Part shown: one piece after another, positions 6,669-14,403 of the stretch
Position numbering within the stretch: position 1 is the first letter of the stretch
Layout of the letters: every line of letters starts with the position of its first letter
From: Chloroflexota bacterium
GTDB taxonomy: Bacteria; Chloroflexota; Anaerolineae; Aggregatilineales; UBA3940
Reading direction: 5' to 3'
DNA length: 22,167 nucleotides
Assembly: GCA_010092775.1 (NCBI GenBank)
Contig: JAADYZ010000116.1
Coordinates: 1-22,167 of the forward strand
The notes under the pieces: model-generated
Told to the model about the DNA's origin: nothing
Databases searched by the model: none
What the model saw: the letters and a program-made list of their open reading frames with translations, nothing else
Program-made: the position numbers and the translations under genes

Positions 6669-8363
6669 CTAAGCCTCTTCTTCTGGCTCAGGCTCTTCAA
6701 CCGCTTCGGAGTCGTCAGCGGGGGCTTCTTCGACCATCACAGGAGGGTCTTCCTCAACGTGATTGTCTTCGGCCGCCGCTTCTTCTTCGTCGCCTTCGAC
6801 CAGGGGCTCACTCTCTTCCATGATCGCATCCTGAGGATGATCTTCAGTGGCTTCTTCTATCGCGTCGTCAACTGGAAGCTCAGCATCGATCTCGGGTTCA
6901 GGCGCTTCCTCCACATATTCCGGAGGCGCTTCACCTTCGTGCTCATCAAGCACGGCGCTCTGATACTCAGCGGCGAAGGCGTCCAGAGTCTCATCAATGT
7001 TGATGTAGTTCCAGTCGTCGTCCACAAACTTGTCGAGTGGGACCTGTTTCAAACTCAGTCGCAAACGACGCTTTTCAGAGTCGAGGCGAATAATACGCAT
7101 ATTCAGAATTTCGCCCTCGCTCACCACATCGCCGGGGTTCTCGACCCGCTCGTCAGACAGCTCGCTGACATGGACTAAGCCTTCGACTGCGCTGTGCTCC
7201 ACCAGACGGGCAAAGGCACCGAACTTAGCGATCTTCGTGATCTCGACTGGCACGATCTGATTCTTGCCATACTCACTGGCGACCACTTCCCAGGGGTTCG
7301 GTAAGCGATTTTTCAGGCTCAAACCAATTCGCTGGCGCTCGGCGTCAACGTGGATGACCTCGACCTCAACCTCTTGACCGATTTCTACCATCTCACTGGG
7401 ATGTTCAATATGCTCCCAGGATAATTCGGATAAGTGAACCAGACCGTCAACCCCGCCCAGATTGACGAACGCGCCAAAGTCAGTCAAGCTGATGACCCTC
7501 CCGGTCCGAATCTGCCCGACCTCTAACTTCTCAATTACGGCGGCGCGCCTCTGGGAGCGGCTCTGCCGCTGCGCCAGGCGTTCAGAGAGAATCAGGCGGT
7601 TGCGGCGACGATTCACCTCAATCACCTTTACCGCAATGTCCTGGCCAATCAACGCACCCCAGCTTTCTTCGTCCTGGCTGCCCGGGCTGAGGCGAGAGGG
7701 GTCAATCTGCGATGCTGGCACAAAGCCACGCAGCCGCCCAAAGCGCACAATCAAACCGCCCTTGTTATAACCGGCCACTTTGCCTTCAAATAGGCGGCCC
7801 TCGTTGAAGAATGCTTCCGCGTCAATCCAGTCTTGATCCTTGAGAGCCCGTGTAATGGAAAGCTGTGGGCGGCCCTCGCTGTCTTCCGGCGTCAAGACAT
7901 AGACGTACAACTCATCCCCGACGTCAAAGGCGGCTAGCGTGTCAGGTTCATGTGAGCTGAGTTCCTGCTCAATCACATCGCCAACGATACCATCACCCAG
8001 GTCAATTGTGATGGCTTCTTCACTCTTTTCCAGAATGGTGCCGCGTACAATCTGACCACGTTCAAGGCTGTCGTCATCCTCGTCGTCGTCAGCGGCCTCG
8101 GCGTCGTCATCTTCGTCTTCTGAGCCCTCACTGTGTGAGACGTCATCAGTCGCTTGCTCATCGACAGTCTCAGAGAGTTCTACGTCCTGAGACATCTCTG
8201 CTTCGGCTGTGTCTTCCATGCCGCTCTCGTCGATAGGTGCGTCCTCGGTATCGAGGGAGGCAGATGGCAGTTCCTCAGCGGTGTCGCCTTCATCGTGTGG
8301 ATGATCCGGCTGGCCTGATGCGTCTTCCTCAGGCTGCTGAACCTCCTGTTCGTTCATGTCCAT
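6669..8363 (-). CDS. rpsA: Ribosomal protein S1-like protein with four S1 domains and long acidic tails
   Basis: 564 residues. Four S1 (OB-fold) RNA-binding domains lie at about 102-172, 189-262, 281-352 and 367-438. Domains 3 (GRVISLTDFGAFVNLGGVDG) and 4 (KIAKFGAFARL, then VEGLVHVSELSDERVENP) are the most canonical. Domains 1 and 2 are more divergent, as in bacterial S1 proteins. S1 helps the ribosome bind and unfold mRNA. E. coli S1 has six domains, while many other bacteria have three or four. Residues 1-100 and about 455-564 are strikingly rich in Asp and Glu and look disordered. The start ATG at 8363 is supported by AGGAG 5 nt upstream. Monocistronic, with its own promoter (8397-8424) and terminator (6601-6629). 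A general S1-domain RNA-binding protein is the alternative. Confidence 0.87.
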   Translation of the reverse strand: MDMNEQEVQQPEEDASGQPDHPHDEGDTAEELPSASLDTEDAPIDESGMEDTAEAEMSQDVELSETVDEQATDDVSHSEGSEDEDDDAEAADDDEDDDSLERGQIVRGTILEKSEEAITIDLGDGIVGDVIEQELSSHEPDTLAAFDVGDELYVYVLTPEDSEGRPQLSITRALKDQDWIDAEAFFNEGRLFEGKVAGYNKGGLIVRFGRLRGFVPASQIDPSRLSPGSQDEESWGALIGQDIAVKVIEVNRRRNRLILSERLAQRQSRSQRRAAVIEKLEVGQIRTGRVISLTDFGAFVNLGGVDGLVHLSELSWEHIEHPSEMVEIGQEVEVEVIHVDAERQRIGLSLKNRLPNPWEVVASEYGKNQIVPVEITKIAKFGAFARLVEHSAVEGLVHVSELSDERVENPGDVVSEGEILNMRIIRLDSEKRRLRLSLKQVPLDKFVDDDWNYINIDETLDAFAAEYQSAVLDEHEGEAPPEYVEEAPEPEIDAELPVDDAIEEATEDHPQDAIMEESEPLVEGDEEEAAAEDNHVEEDPPVMVEEAPADDSEAVEEPEPEEEA

Positions 8364-8396
8364 AGGGACTCCTGTAGCGCTCGTGGGTCGCTGGTT

Positions 8397-8424
8397 ATTG
8401 TATCGTGGTTCAATCGCGTGTCAA
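8397..8424 (-). promoter_or_regulatory. Sigma-70 type promoter for the S1 gene
   Basis: On the minus strand TTGACA (8419-8424) and TACAAT (8397-8402) are separated by 16 bp. The predicted transcript starts about 27 nt before the ATG at 8363. The perfect -35 and near-perfect -10 fit a highly expressed translation gene. Confidence 0.82.
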
Positions 8425-8482
8425 TCGTCAGGGGAGAGTTTAACCTGTTCATGCCGACACGGAAAGTGGCAGACTCGATTTG

Positions 8483-9532
8483 TTACAGGCGTAGACCTAA
8501 TTGACGTAAGTGGGCATGTAAATCCCGCAGGATGGATCGTTTGCCCTTTCGCTCAGAGCGACGGATCAGGTCCTTCGCCAGCGATGATAGAATTTGCGGC
8601 AGCAAGCCAGGAGACTGCCCCAGGGCCAAGCGAAAATGACTCAAGGCTTGTGGACGGTCATAATGCTGGGGAAGCAGGTAAGTGTTCCCGGCAAAGATCT
8701 GAAAGTGGGCCTGCGCTTCTGCTTTCGAAATCAAGCCATCCAAGACAGCACATTGGAGGATTTGCTCAACCTCTTTAATGAAACTGGGCGTTTGGGCCAC
8801 ACTCTTGGAGCTTGGATGCTCACGAAAGTAGGCCAGCACCTCCGGATGATGGACCATAGGCAAGTCGAGCCGAATCCAGAGGTCAAGGTCCATAGCAAAA
8901 TGCAAGGCTGGATTGACCCCGTTGACCGCACGCAGCCTTTCCATCGGGATCATTGTGGCGGGCTGCGGTAGAATATCCCATAAGCGCAGCAATTGATCAC
9001 GCGTGATGTTCGGGGAGTGCGAGGGGAAGTATCCGATGTCCACCCCCGAAGCGTCTATCAGGCGCATCAGACCGTAGATCAAGCTGGCTTGGGGCAATGT
9101 TCTCCAGACTGCGGCAAATGCCTTCAGGGCGCCAGGGGCCAGCATGTCATCTGAGTTAACCCAGGTGAACAGCTCGCCGTGACAGCGCACCAGGCCCTTG
9201 TTGATGGCGTCGCTTTGGCCGTCGTCGGCTTCACTCAACCAGTGAAAACGCGGATCATTGACCTGCGCGAGCACCTCTTTCGTCTGGTCGCTGCTGTCGC
9301 CATCGATCACCCAGTATTCGATATTGGGATACTCCTGCGCTAGAATACTGCCGATTGTCTGCCCGACAAAGGCCCCCTGGTTAAATGAAGGCGTCACAAT
9401 GCTGATCAACGGCCACTCTGGATCGTTGATGACTGGTTCGGGTAGGTCATCCGGCACTGGGGGTAAAACCCAAGACGTCTCGCAAAGCATACGTTGCATA
9501 GTAGCACACAGTCTCACTAAGTGCGACACCAT
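8483..9532 (-). CDS. Family 2 glycosyltransferase
   Basis: 349 residues. The GT-A domain starts at about residue 41 (PLISIVTPSFNQGAFVGQTI) and includes the nucleotide-binding acidic residues in YWVIDGDSSDQT (73-84). It also has the metal-binding SDD (127-129) within WVNSDDMLAPGAL. FAMDLDLWIRL further on is the acceptor-side acidic motif of this subgroup. It would transfer a sugar from a nucleotide donor to a growing surface glycan in the cytoplasm; no membrane segment is evident. The C-terminal 100 residues are helical. The start is uncertain: ATG at 9532, 9499 or 9490 are all possible and none has a good ribosome binding site. Only 17 bp separate 9532 from the divergent epimerase gene, so a later start may leave room for promoters. 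It resembles the GT2 at 17861-18838. Confidence 0.85.
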   Translation of the reverse strand: MVSHLVRLCATMQRMLCETSWVLPPVPDDLPEPVINDPEWPLISIVTPSFNQGAFVGQTIGSILAQEYPNIEYWVIDGDSSDQTKEVLAQVNDPRFHWLSEADDGQSDAINKGLVRCHGELFTWVNSDDMLAPGALKAFAAVWRTLPQASLIYGLMRLIDASGVDIGYFPSHSPNITRDQLLRLWDILPQPATMIPMERLRAVNGVNPALHFAMDLDLWIRLDLPMVHHPEVLAYFREHPSSKSVAQTPSFIKEVEQILQCAVLDGLISKAEAQAHFQIFAGNTYLLPQHYDRPQALSHFRLALGQSPGLLPQILSSLAKDLIRRSERKGKRSILRDLHAHLRQLGLRL

Positions 9533-9549
9533 ATGGATAGGGTAGCAAA

Positions 9550-10509
9550 ATGAGTTTCTGGTCAGAGAATCGCTTTGTTGTTACAGGTGGATCAGGGTTT
9601 TTGGGGCGCTACGTCACCGAGGCACTCAAGAATAGGGGGGCGACGGAGGTCTTCATTCCGCGCCGCAAGGACTACGATTTGCGCAGCCACGAAGCGGTCA
9701 TCAGGCTGCTTAAGGATGCGCAGCCAACCGTGATTGTTCACATGGCTGCGGTCGCCGGAGGGATCGGCGTTAACCGGGAGCGACCTGCCGAATTCTTTTA
9801 TGACAACCTCATGATGGGCACCATGCTGATGCATGAAGCCTGGCAAGCCGGTATCAAGAAGTTCGTCTCGGTGGGCACCGTCTGTGAGTATCCGAAGCAC
9901 ACGCCCGTTCCTTTCCGCGAAGAGGACTTGTGGAACGGCTATCCTGAAGAAACCAATGCACCCTATGGGCTGGCCAAGAAGATGCTGCTGGTGCAGGGGC
10001 AAGCTTATCACCAACAATACGGCCTCCAAGCGATACATCTCCTGCCGACCAACCTCTATGGTCCCTACGACAACTTTGATCTGCGTACCTCACACGTGAT
10101 TCCAGCGCTGATCCGCAAGTGTCTGGAGGCCAAAGAAAAGAACCAGCCTTACATCGAAGCCTGGGGGACTGGCTCGGCCACCCGCGAATTCTTATATGTG
10201 GCGGACGCAGCAGAGGGCATTGTCCTGGCGACGGAGAACTACGCCGCCCCTGACCCGATCAACATCGGCTCCGGAATGGAGATCAGTATCAAGGACTTGC
10301 TTGTCTTGATCGCCGAGTTAACCGGTTTCGAAGGCGAAATTCGCTGGGACAGCTCCAAACCGGATGGGCAGCCTCGCCGCCGCCTCAATACCGACAAAGC
10401 CGAGCAGGCCTTTGGCTTCAAGGCACAGACTGAATTCCGTGAGGGGTTAAGCCAGACGATCGAATGGTACGCCTCACACGTGAAGGACATGCCGCTGGTC
10501 AATCAGTAG
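9550..10509 (+). CDS. fcl: GDP-L-fucose synthase-like NAD(P)-dependent epimerase/reductase
   Basis: 319 residues, normal for the extended SDR family. VTGGSGFLGRYV (residues 11-22) is the NAD(P)-binding loop. The catalytic set of GDP-L-fucose synthase can be lined up: Thr110 (in place of Ser) and Cys112 in SVGTVCEYP, Tyr139 and Lys143 in APYGLAKK, and His182 in TSHVIPALIRK. NLYGPYDNFDLRTSHVIPAL closely matches fucose synthases. This enzyme epimerises and reduces GDP-4-keto-6-deoxymannose to GDP-L-fucose. The partner GDP-mannose 4,6-dehydratase is not in the window, so a related NDP-sugar epimerase role remains possible. AGGG at about 9539-9542 precedes the ATG. Its last 11 bp overlap the end of wecB tail to tail. 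Confidence 0.82.
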   Translation: MSFWSENRFVVTGGSGFLGRYVTEALKNRGATEVFIPRRKDYDLRSHEAVIRLLKDAQPTVIVHMAAVAGGIGVNRERPAEFFYDNLMMGTMLMHEAWQAGIKKFVSVGTVCEYPKHTPVPFREEDLWNGYPEETNAPYGLAKKMLLVQGQAYHQQYGLQAIHLLPTNLYGPYDNFDLRTSHVIPALIRKCLEAKEKNQPYIEAWGTGSATREFLYVADAAEGIVLATENYAAPDPINIGSGMEISIKDLLVLIAELTGFEGEIRWDSSKPDGQPRRRLNTDKAEQAFGFKAQTEFREGLSQTIEWYASHVKDMPLVNQ

Positions 10510-11605
10510 CACCAAGTAGGATTTCAGCAATGCTCTCGGACGCGCTGCCATCCCCAAAGGGCGAAATCGCATTGGCCATCGCGCTGTAGGCCACATCATC
10601 ACTTAGTAGCTCATCCGCCGCCGCCACGATTGCGGCGGTTTCCGTTCCCACCAGCTTGGCTGTTCCGGCCTCAACCGCTTCAGGCCGCTCGGTGGTGGCC
10701 CGCATGACCAGCACAGGCTTACCCAGGGTAGGGGCTTCTTCCTGAATACCCCCCGAATCGGTCAGGATCAGATCGGCCTTGGCCATCAAATGAGCAAAGT
10801 CTGGATAGGGTAGCGGATCAATCAGATGGACTCGCTCAACATCGCCCAGCAAACGGTGGACAGGTTCCTGCACGCGTGGGTTGAGATGCACAGGATAGAC
10901 CAATCGAACATCCACATGCCGCTCTACGATTTGCCTGAGCGCCATACAGATCGCCTCAAAGGCGGGGCCGAAACTCTCGCGGCGATGCCCCGTCACCAAG
11001 ATCAGGCGCTCATCAGGATGGTCTAGCGGAAGAGGCAGCGTCAACTCACGATCCTGCCCAACCGTCCAGTGAAGCGCATCGATCACCGTGTTGCCCGTCA
11101 CAAAAACGCGCTCAGCCGCCACGCCTTCGCTCTCAAGGGCCTGTCTCGCGGTCTCGGTTGGGGCGAAGTTATAGCGAGCCATCACACTGATGATGCGCCG
11201 GTTCACTTCCTCCGGGAAAGGATTATAGATGTCGTGAGTTCTTAGCCCGGCCTCAACGTGCCCCACCGCCACCTGACGATAGAACGCAGCCAGGGCCGCC
11301 GTCATTGCAGTGGTTGTATCTCCTTGAACCAGCACGACATCAGGCTGTACCTGTTCGACCACCTCGTCAACCCCGGTCAATGCACGTCCAGTAATCCCGG
11401 CCAAAGTCTGATTGGGCCGCATCAAATTCAGGTCAAAATCCGGTCTGATATCAAACCATTCCAAGACCTGATCCAACATCTCGCGATGTTGAGCCGTCAC
11501 ACAGGTAATCGCTTCTGCCTCCGGATGTGCCTTGAGCAAACGAACCAACGGAGCCATCTTGATGGCTTCCGGACGGGTACCAAAGACAAGAAGGATGCGG
11601 CGCAT
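10499..11605 (-). CDS. wecB: UDP-N-acetylglucosamine 2-epimerase (non-hydrolysing)
   Basis: 368 residues, the family's normal length. It interconverts UDP-GlcNAc and UDP-ManNAc in the cytoplasm, supplying ManNAc-type sugars for surface polysaccharides. Visible motifs are FGTRPEAIKMAPL (8-20), QGDTTTAM (94-101), GHVEAGLRTHDIYNPFPEEVNRR (115-137, split here), VTGHRRESFG (204-213), YPVHLNP (237-243) and TDSGGIQEEAPTLGKPVLVMR (282-302, C-terminal UDP-binding half). All key residues of the non-hydrolysing type are present. A hydrolysing (NeuC-type) enzyme is less likely. The start ATG at 11605 is 30 nt downstream of the predicted start point of the promoter at 11642-11670. It is transcribed alone and converges on the epimerase gene, with an 11-bp overlap of the coding ends. 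Confidence 0.93.
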   Translation of the reverse strand: MRRILLVFGTRPEAIKMAPLVRLLKAHPEAEAITCVTAQHREMLDQVLEWFDIRPDFDLNLMRPNQTLAGITGRALTGVDEVVEQVQPDVVLVQGDTTTAMTAALAAFYRQVAVGHVEAGLRTHDIYNPFPEEVNRRIISVMARYNFAPTETARQALESEGVAAERVFVTGNTVIDALHWTVGQDRELTLPLPLDHPDERLILVTGHRRESFGPAFEAICMALRQIVERHVDVRLVYPVHLNPRVQEPVHRLLGDVERVHLIDPLPYPDFAHLMAKADLILTDSGGIQEEAPTLGKPVLVMRATTERPEAVEAGTAKLVGTETAAIVAAADELLSDDVAYSAMANAISPFGDGSASESIAEILLGATD

Positions 11606-11641
11606 AGTGGGCTTTCTGCTGGCGGGTTAATCAACGCGGCG

Positions 11642-11670
11642 ATTGTCCCTGATCCAACTCAGCTTGTCAA
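11642..11670 (-). promoter_or_regulatory. Sigma-70 type promoter for wecB
   Basis: On the minus strand TTGACA (11665-11670) and GACAAT (11642-11647) are separated by exactly 17 bp. The predicted transcript starts about 30 nt before the wecB ATG. It lies in a 164-bp divergent gap shared with the DUF2461 gene, for which no convincing promoter was seen. Confidence 0.75.
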
Positions 11671-11769
11671 TTCACGAGGCAGTCGCTCGGACACCTTTAA
11701 CTACCCTTTAACAGTCACTCGCTAGACTTAGCAAAGAGAACATATGTTTTATTGCGCAAAGGTAATCTT

Positions 11770-12486
11770 ATGACAACTGCACTTGACTTCGAAGGGTTTC
11801 CTGCCGAGGCTTTCACATTCCTGAGAAACCTGGGTGACAACAACACTCGCGAATGGTTTGAAGAACACAAAGATACCTACCAGACGACGATCGTGGAGCC
11901 ATCTAAGGCATTCATCCTCGCGCTAGGCGACCGTTTGAAGACGCTCAGCCCCAATGTGCGTTACGATACCGCCACCAATGGCAGCGGCTCCATGTTTCGC
12001 ATCTATCGTGATGTGCGCTTCAGCAAAGACAAAACCCCCTACAAAACTCAGCTAGGTATGGTGTTTTGGATTGGGCCAGGCAAAAAGACCGAGCACCCGG
12101 GATACTACTTCCAGATCAGCCCAGAGGGAGGTTTCACCGGTGGTGGCTCATACTTCATGCCCAAAGAGATGTTGGCCGCCTATCAACAAGCCGTAGATGC
12201 CGATGCAACTGGCGAGCCACTGGCCGAGGCCGTTGCGCAGATTCGCGCGCAGGCGGGCTTCACCGTCACCGGGGAGCAGTACAAGCGCGTGCCTCGCGGC
12301 TACAACAAAGATCACCCACGTGCTGAGCTGCTGCGCCATAAGGGCCTGCATGCCAATGCCCCCAACATCGCAGCAGCCGACCTGCATGGCCCAGCCGCCA
12401 CCGATCGGGTTTTTGAGACCCTCAAGATTGTCGCACCACTGGTGAACTGGTTCGCTGAGTTGGACGAAAAGGTCCTGCGAACTTAG
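11770..12486 (+). CDS. DUF2461 / TIGR02453 family protein
   Basis: 238 residues. Family signatures are clear: FLRNLGDNNTREWFEEHKDTY (17-37, split here), FRIYRDVRFSKDKTPYKTQ (76-94) and GYYFQISPEGGFTGGGSY (111-128). The family is widespread, usually 210-240 residues, cytoplasmic and of unknown function. The frame opens at a TTG at 11752, but ATG at 11770 has AAAGG about 7 nt upstream and fits family length, so I use it. It converges on nth, and the two stop codons overlap (12483-12486). It has no evident link to the polysaccharide genes. Confidence 0.87.
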   Translation: MTTALDFEGFPAEAFTFLRNLGDNNTREWFEEHKDTYQTTIVEPSKAFILALGDRLKTLSPNVRYDTATNGSGSMFRIYRDVRFSKDKTPYKTQLGMVFWIGPGKKTEHPGYYFQISPEGGFTGGGSYFMPKEMLAAYQQAVDADATGEPLAEAVAQIRAQAGFTVTGEQYKRVPRGYNKDHPRAELLRHKGLHANAPNIAAADLHGPAATDRVFETLKIVAPLVNWFAELDEKVLRT

Positions 12487-13190
12487 GTCGCCAGCTTCTC
12501 GGCTTGCTCTTCCGGTGGCAAACTATCGAAGTAATTGCAGTGCGGGCGCAATACACAAGCCCCGCACTTGGGCTTCCGCGCATTGCAAACCTGCCGCCCA
12601 TGCCAGATGATCTGCAAGTGGAAGGGATAGAAGTCGTCCTGTGGGACTAAAGCTTCGAGTTCGTCGTGCGCCTTCTCGGCTGAGGTTTTCGGACCGATCA
12701 AACCGAGGCGCTTCGTGACCCGATGGACATGGGTATCCACTGGGAGGGCGGGCTTGTTCAACGCAAAGAGCAGGATGATCGCTGCTGTCTTGGGGCCAAT
12801 CCCGTTGATCGAGGTCAGCCAGGTCTTGGCTTCATCGACTGGCATGTCGTTGAGATGGTCGAGTGAGATTTCGCCTACTTGATCGGTGACGTGGCGGAGT
12901 GCGCCCTGAATGCGAGGGCCTTTTTGATTTGCCAACCCAGCGGGTCGGATGGCCTCGACCACCAACTGCGGATCGGCATCACGGACCTCTTCCCAGGTAG
13001 CAAAGCGCTCCTTGAGCGCAGCGAAGGCTTTATCGCGATTGTTATCGTTGGTGTTCTGCGACAGGATGCAATCCACCATCTCGTCAACGGGTGGATAGTG
13101 CTGCCGCCAGGTTGGATAGCCGTATTCATGGGCCAGAGCTTGCGCGATGATGTTGTACTTGGGTGTTAGGGGATTTGCCTCATCTATCAT
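12483..13190 (-). CDS. nth: Endonuclease III, DNA glycosylase/AP lyase with [4Fe-4S] cluster
   Basis: 235 residues. It removes oxidised pyrimidines from DNA and cleaves the abasic site in base excision repair. The helix-hairpin-helix NGIGPKTAA carries the catalytic Lys134, and VDTHVHRV carries the catalytic Asp152. Four cysteines at 202, 209, 212 and 218 follow the C-x6-C-x2-C-x5-C pattern that binds the iron-sulphur cluster. HhH-GPD residues ILSQNTNDNNRD are near the N-terminus. Asn replaces the more common Thr or Ser in the SQT(T/S) motif, as in some Nth subfamilies. The frame extends to 13265, but this would overlap the upstream gene. The ATG at 13190 gives a normal N-terminus, although no strong ribosome binding site is seen. 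It lies 19 bp after the TPR/Yip1 gene and is probably the last gene of that operon. Confidence 0.92.
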   Translation of the reverse strand: MIDEANPLTPKYNIIAQALAHEYGYPTWRQHYPPVDEMVDCILSQNTNDNNRDKAFAALKERFATWEEVRDADPQLVVEAIRPAGLANQKGPRIQGALRHVTDQVGEISLDHLNDMPVDEAKTWLTSINGIGPKTAAIILLFALNKPALPVDTHVHRVTKRLGLIGPKTSAEKAHDELEALVPQDDFYPFHLQIIWHGRQVCNARKPKCGACVLRPHCNYFDSLPPEEQAEKLAT

Positions 13191-13209
13191 AAGTGGAGTA
13201 TAGCAATCC

Positions 13210-14388
13210 CTACAAGCTCGTTGCGAGAGCACTGCCGAGAAGGCCCAAGATGAAGCCCACAACAAACAGAACGATGACTGTCAGACAGCCACCGCCGACC
13301 AGTGAGATGCAGGATTTGCCGAAGCCGAAATCCGCGTGGCGGCTGGTATGAGCCACCCGCATCCCCAATACAAACTGCACTGACTGATAGAGCGTCAAAG
13401 CGAGAATGAGTGGGGCTATAACAGCGGGAAAGAAGGGCGTCAGGAAGGCCAACAACAAGTTGGCAATACCCGAAATCAACAAGGCAATCGAATAGGCCTG
13501 CCAGGTTTGCATCAGCCGTCCGTCACCACCCAGGATCATAGCGGCTACATGGACAAAGGAAGCGAAAAATAAGGTTGAGATGATCGTAAGCACAACCGAC
13601 GCGCCCGCCGCAATAAGAATGAGCAGCATATCGAGTTGGTTCAGGCTTGACTCAATCTGACCGAGCAAATCTGGCGGGATCTGTTGACCCTGCTGCACCA
13701 ATTGCAGGAAGAAATAGTCGGCTGGAGATTGCCCCTGCACGGCTACGGCAATCAGAATAGGGATCAACGTACCAAGGGCCGAGAGAATCGATGCAGTAGT
13801 CAGCGTGATCAGAACCCGTGGGAAGGAGGCGATGTTCATCTCCACAGTGTAGGGCCCGCTGAAGTTGAATATCGCGGCGTTTCCCCAGGCCTCAAACAGG
13901 TTCATGATGCTCTGATCTTGTTCGGCCTGATCATACTGGGCCACCTGTTGGGCGGCCTTCTCACGGCGTTGCTTAGTACGCTTGCGCCGGTTCTGCGCCT
14001 GGGGGTCATCAGCCGCCGGGTCTTCATAGATAGCAGAGCGCCAATCCATAGGAGCACTATCTGCCGGACTGGTACTGTCTGGTGGCTCAGCGGTCGCTGC
14101 GGCAAAGTCGAAGTCATCTTGTGGCGGTGGCGCGGGGGAGGGGCTGCGCCCCAACTTCTCTAGACCTTTGCGTGCACGCTCGTTATTAGGGTTCAGTGCG
14201 AGGACATTCTCCAATGCGATGATGCGGTCCTCGCCGGTCACAACGGCGCTCATCCAGAGCCAGGCTTCTTCATTTTCTTCATCCAGCTCAATGGCCTGCA
14301 ACAGCCAGGCGCGCCCGGCATCCTTGTCACCATCTCTAATCGCCGTTTTGGCTTCTTCAACCAAACGTTTGGCTTCTGCGCGCGACAC
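13210..14388 (-). CDS. TPR-domain membrane protein with Yip1-like C-terminus
   Basis: 392 residues. Residues 1-78 form tetratricopeptide-like helices (AIRDGDKDAGRAWLLQAIELDEENEEAW and ALENVLALNPNNERARKGLEKL, each split here by position 32). Residues 80-160 are a Pro-, Asp- and Lys/Arg-rich linker with charged RRKRTKQRREKAAQQ. Residues about 196-388 hold five hydrophobic segments (near 196-218, 253-276, 298-318, 320-342 and 364-388), matching Yip1-like integral membrane domains. The start is GTG: AAAGGAGAG at 14394-14402 precedes it by about 5 nt, while an overlapping ATG is out of frame. The soluble N-terminus probably faces the cytoplasm. The family's function is unknown; a role in membrane assembly or transport is possible. 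It sits 15 bp after a glycosyltransferase gene and 19 bp before nth. Confidence 0.8.
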   Translation of the reverse strand: MSRAEAKRLVEEAKTAIRDGDKDAGRAWLLQAIELDEENEEAWLWMSAVVTGEDRIIALENVLALNPNNERARKGLEKLGRSPSPAPPPQDDFDFAAATAEPPDSTSPADSAPMDWRSAIYEDPAADDPQAQNRRKRTKQRREKAAQQVAQYDQAEQDQSIMNLFEAWGNAAIFNFSGPYTVEMNIASFPRVLITLTTASILSALGTLIPILIAVAVQGQSPADYFFLQLVQQGQQIPPDLLGQIESSLNQLDMLLILIAAGASVVLTIISTLFFASFVHVAAMILGGDGRLMQTWQAYSIALLISGIANLLLAFLTPFFPAVIAPLILALTLYQSVQFVLGMRVAHTSRHADFGFGKSCISLVGGGCLTVIVLFVVGFILGLLGSALATSL

Positions 14389-14393
14389 AGCAT

Positions 14394-14402
14394 CTCTCCT
14401 TT
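14394..14402 (-). promoter_or_regulatory. Ribosome binding site fixing the GTG start of the TPR/Yip1 gene
   Basis: AAAGGAGAG lies in the 15-bp gap after the upstream glycosyltransferase gene and about 5 nt before the GTG at 14386-14388. It rules out the out-of-frame ATG that overlaps it. Confidence 0.7.
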
Positions 14403-14403
14403 G

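Noticed and set aside
8441..8482. Terminator for the GT2 gene region or S1 leader
   Set aside because: Only weak 4-bp pairings (TGCC/GGCA) without a T-tract were found.
13191..13265. N-terminal extension of endonuclease III
   Set aside because: It would overlap the upstream gene and adds residues with no family match.
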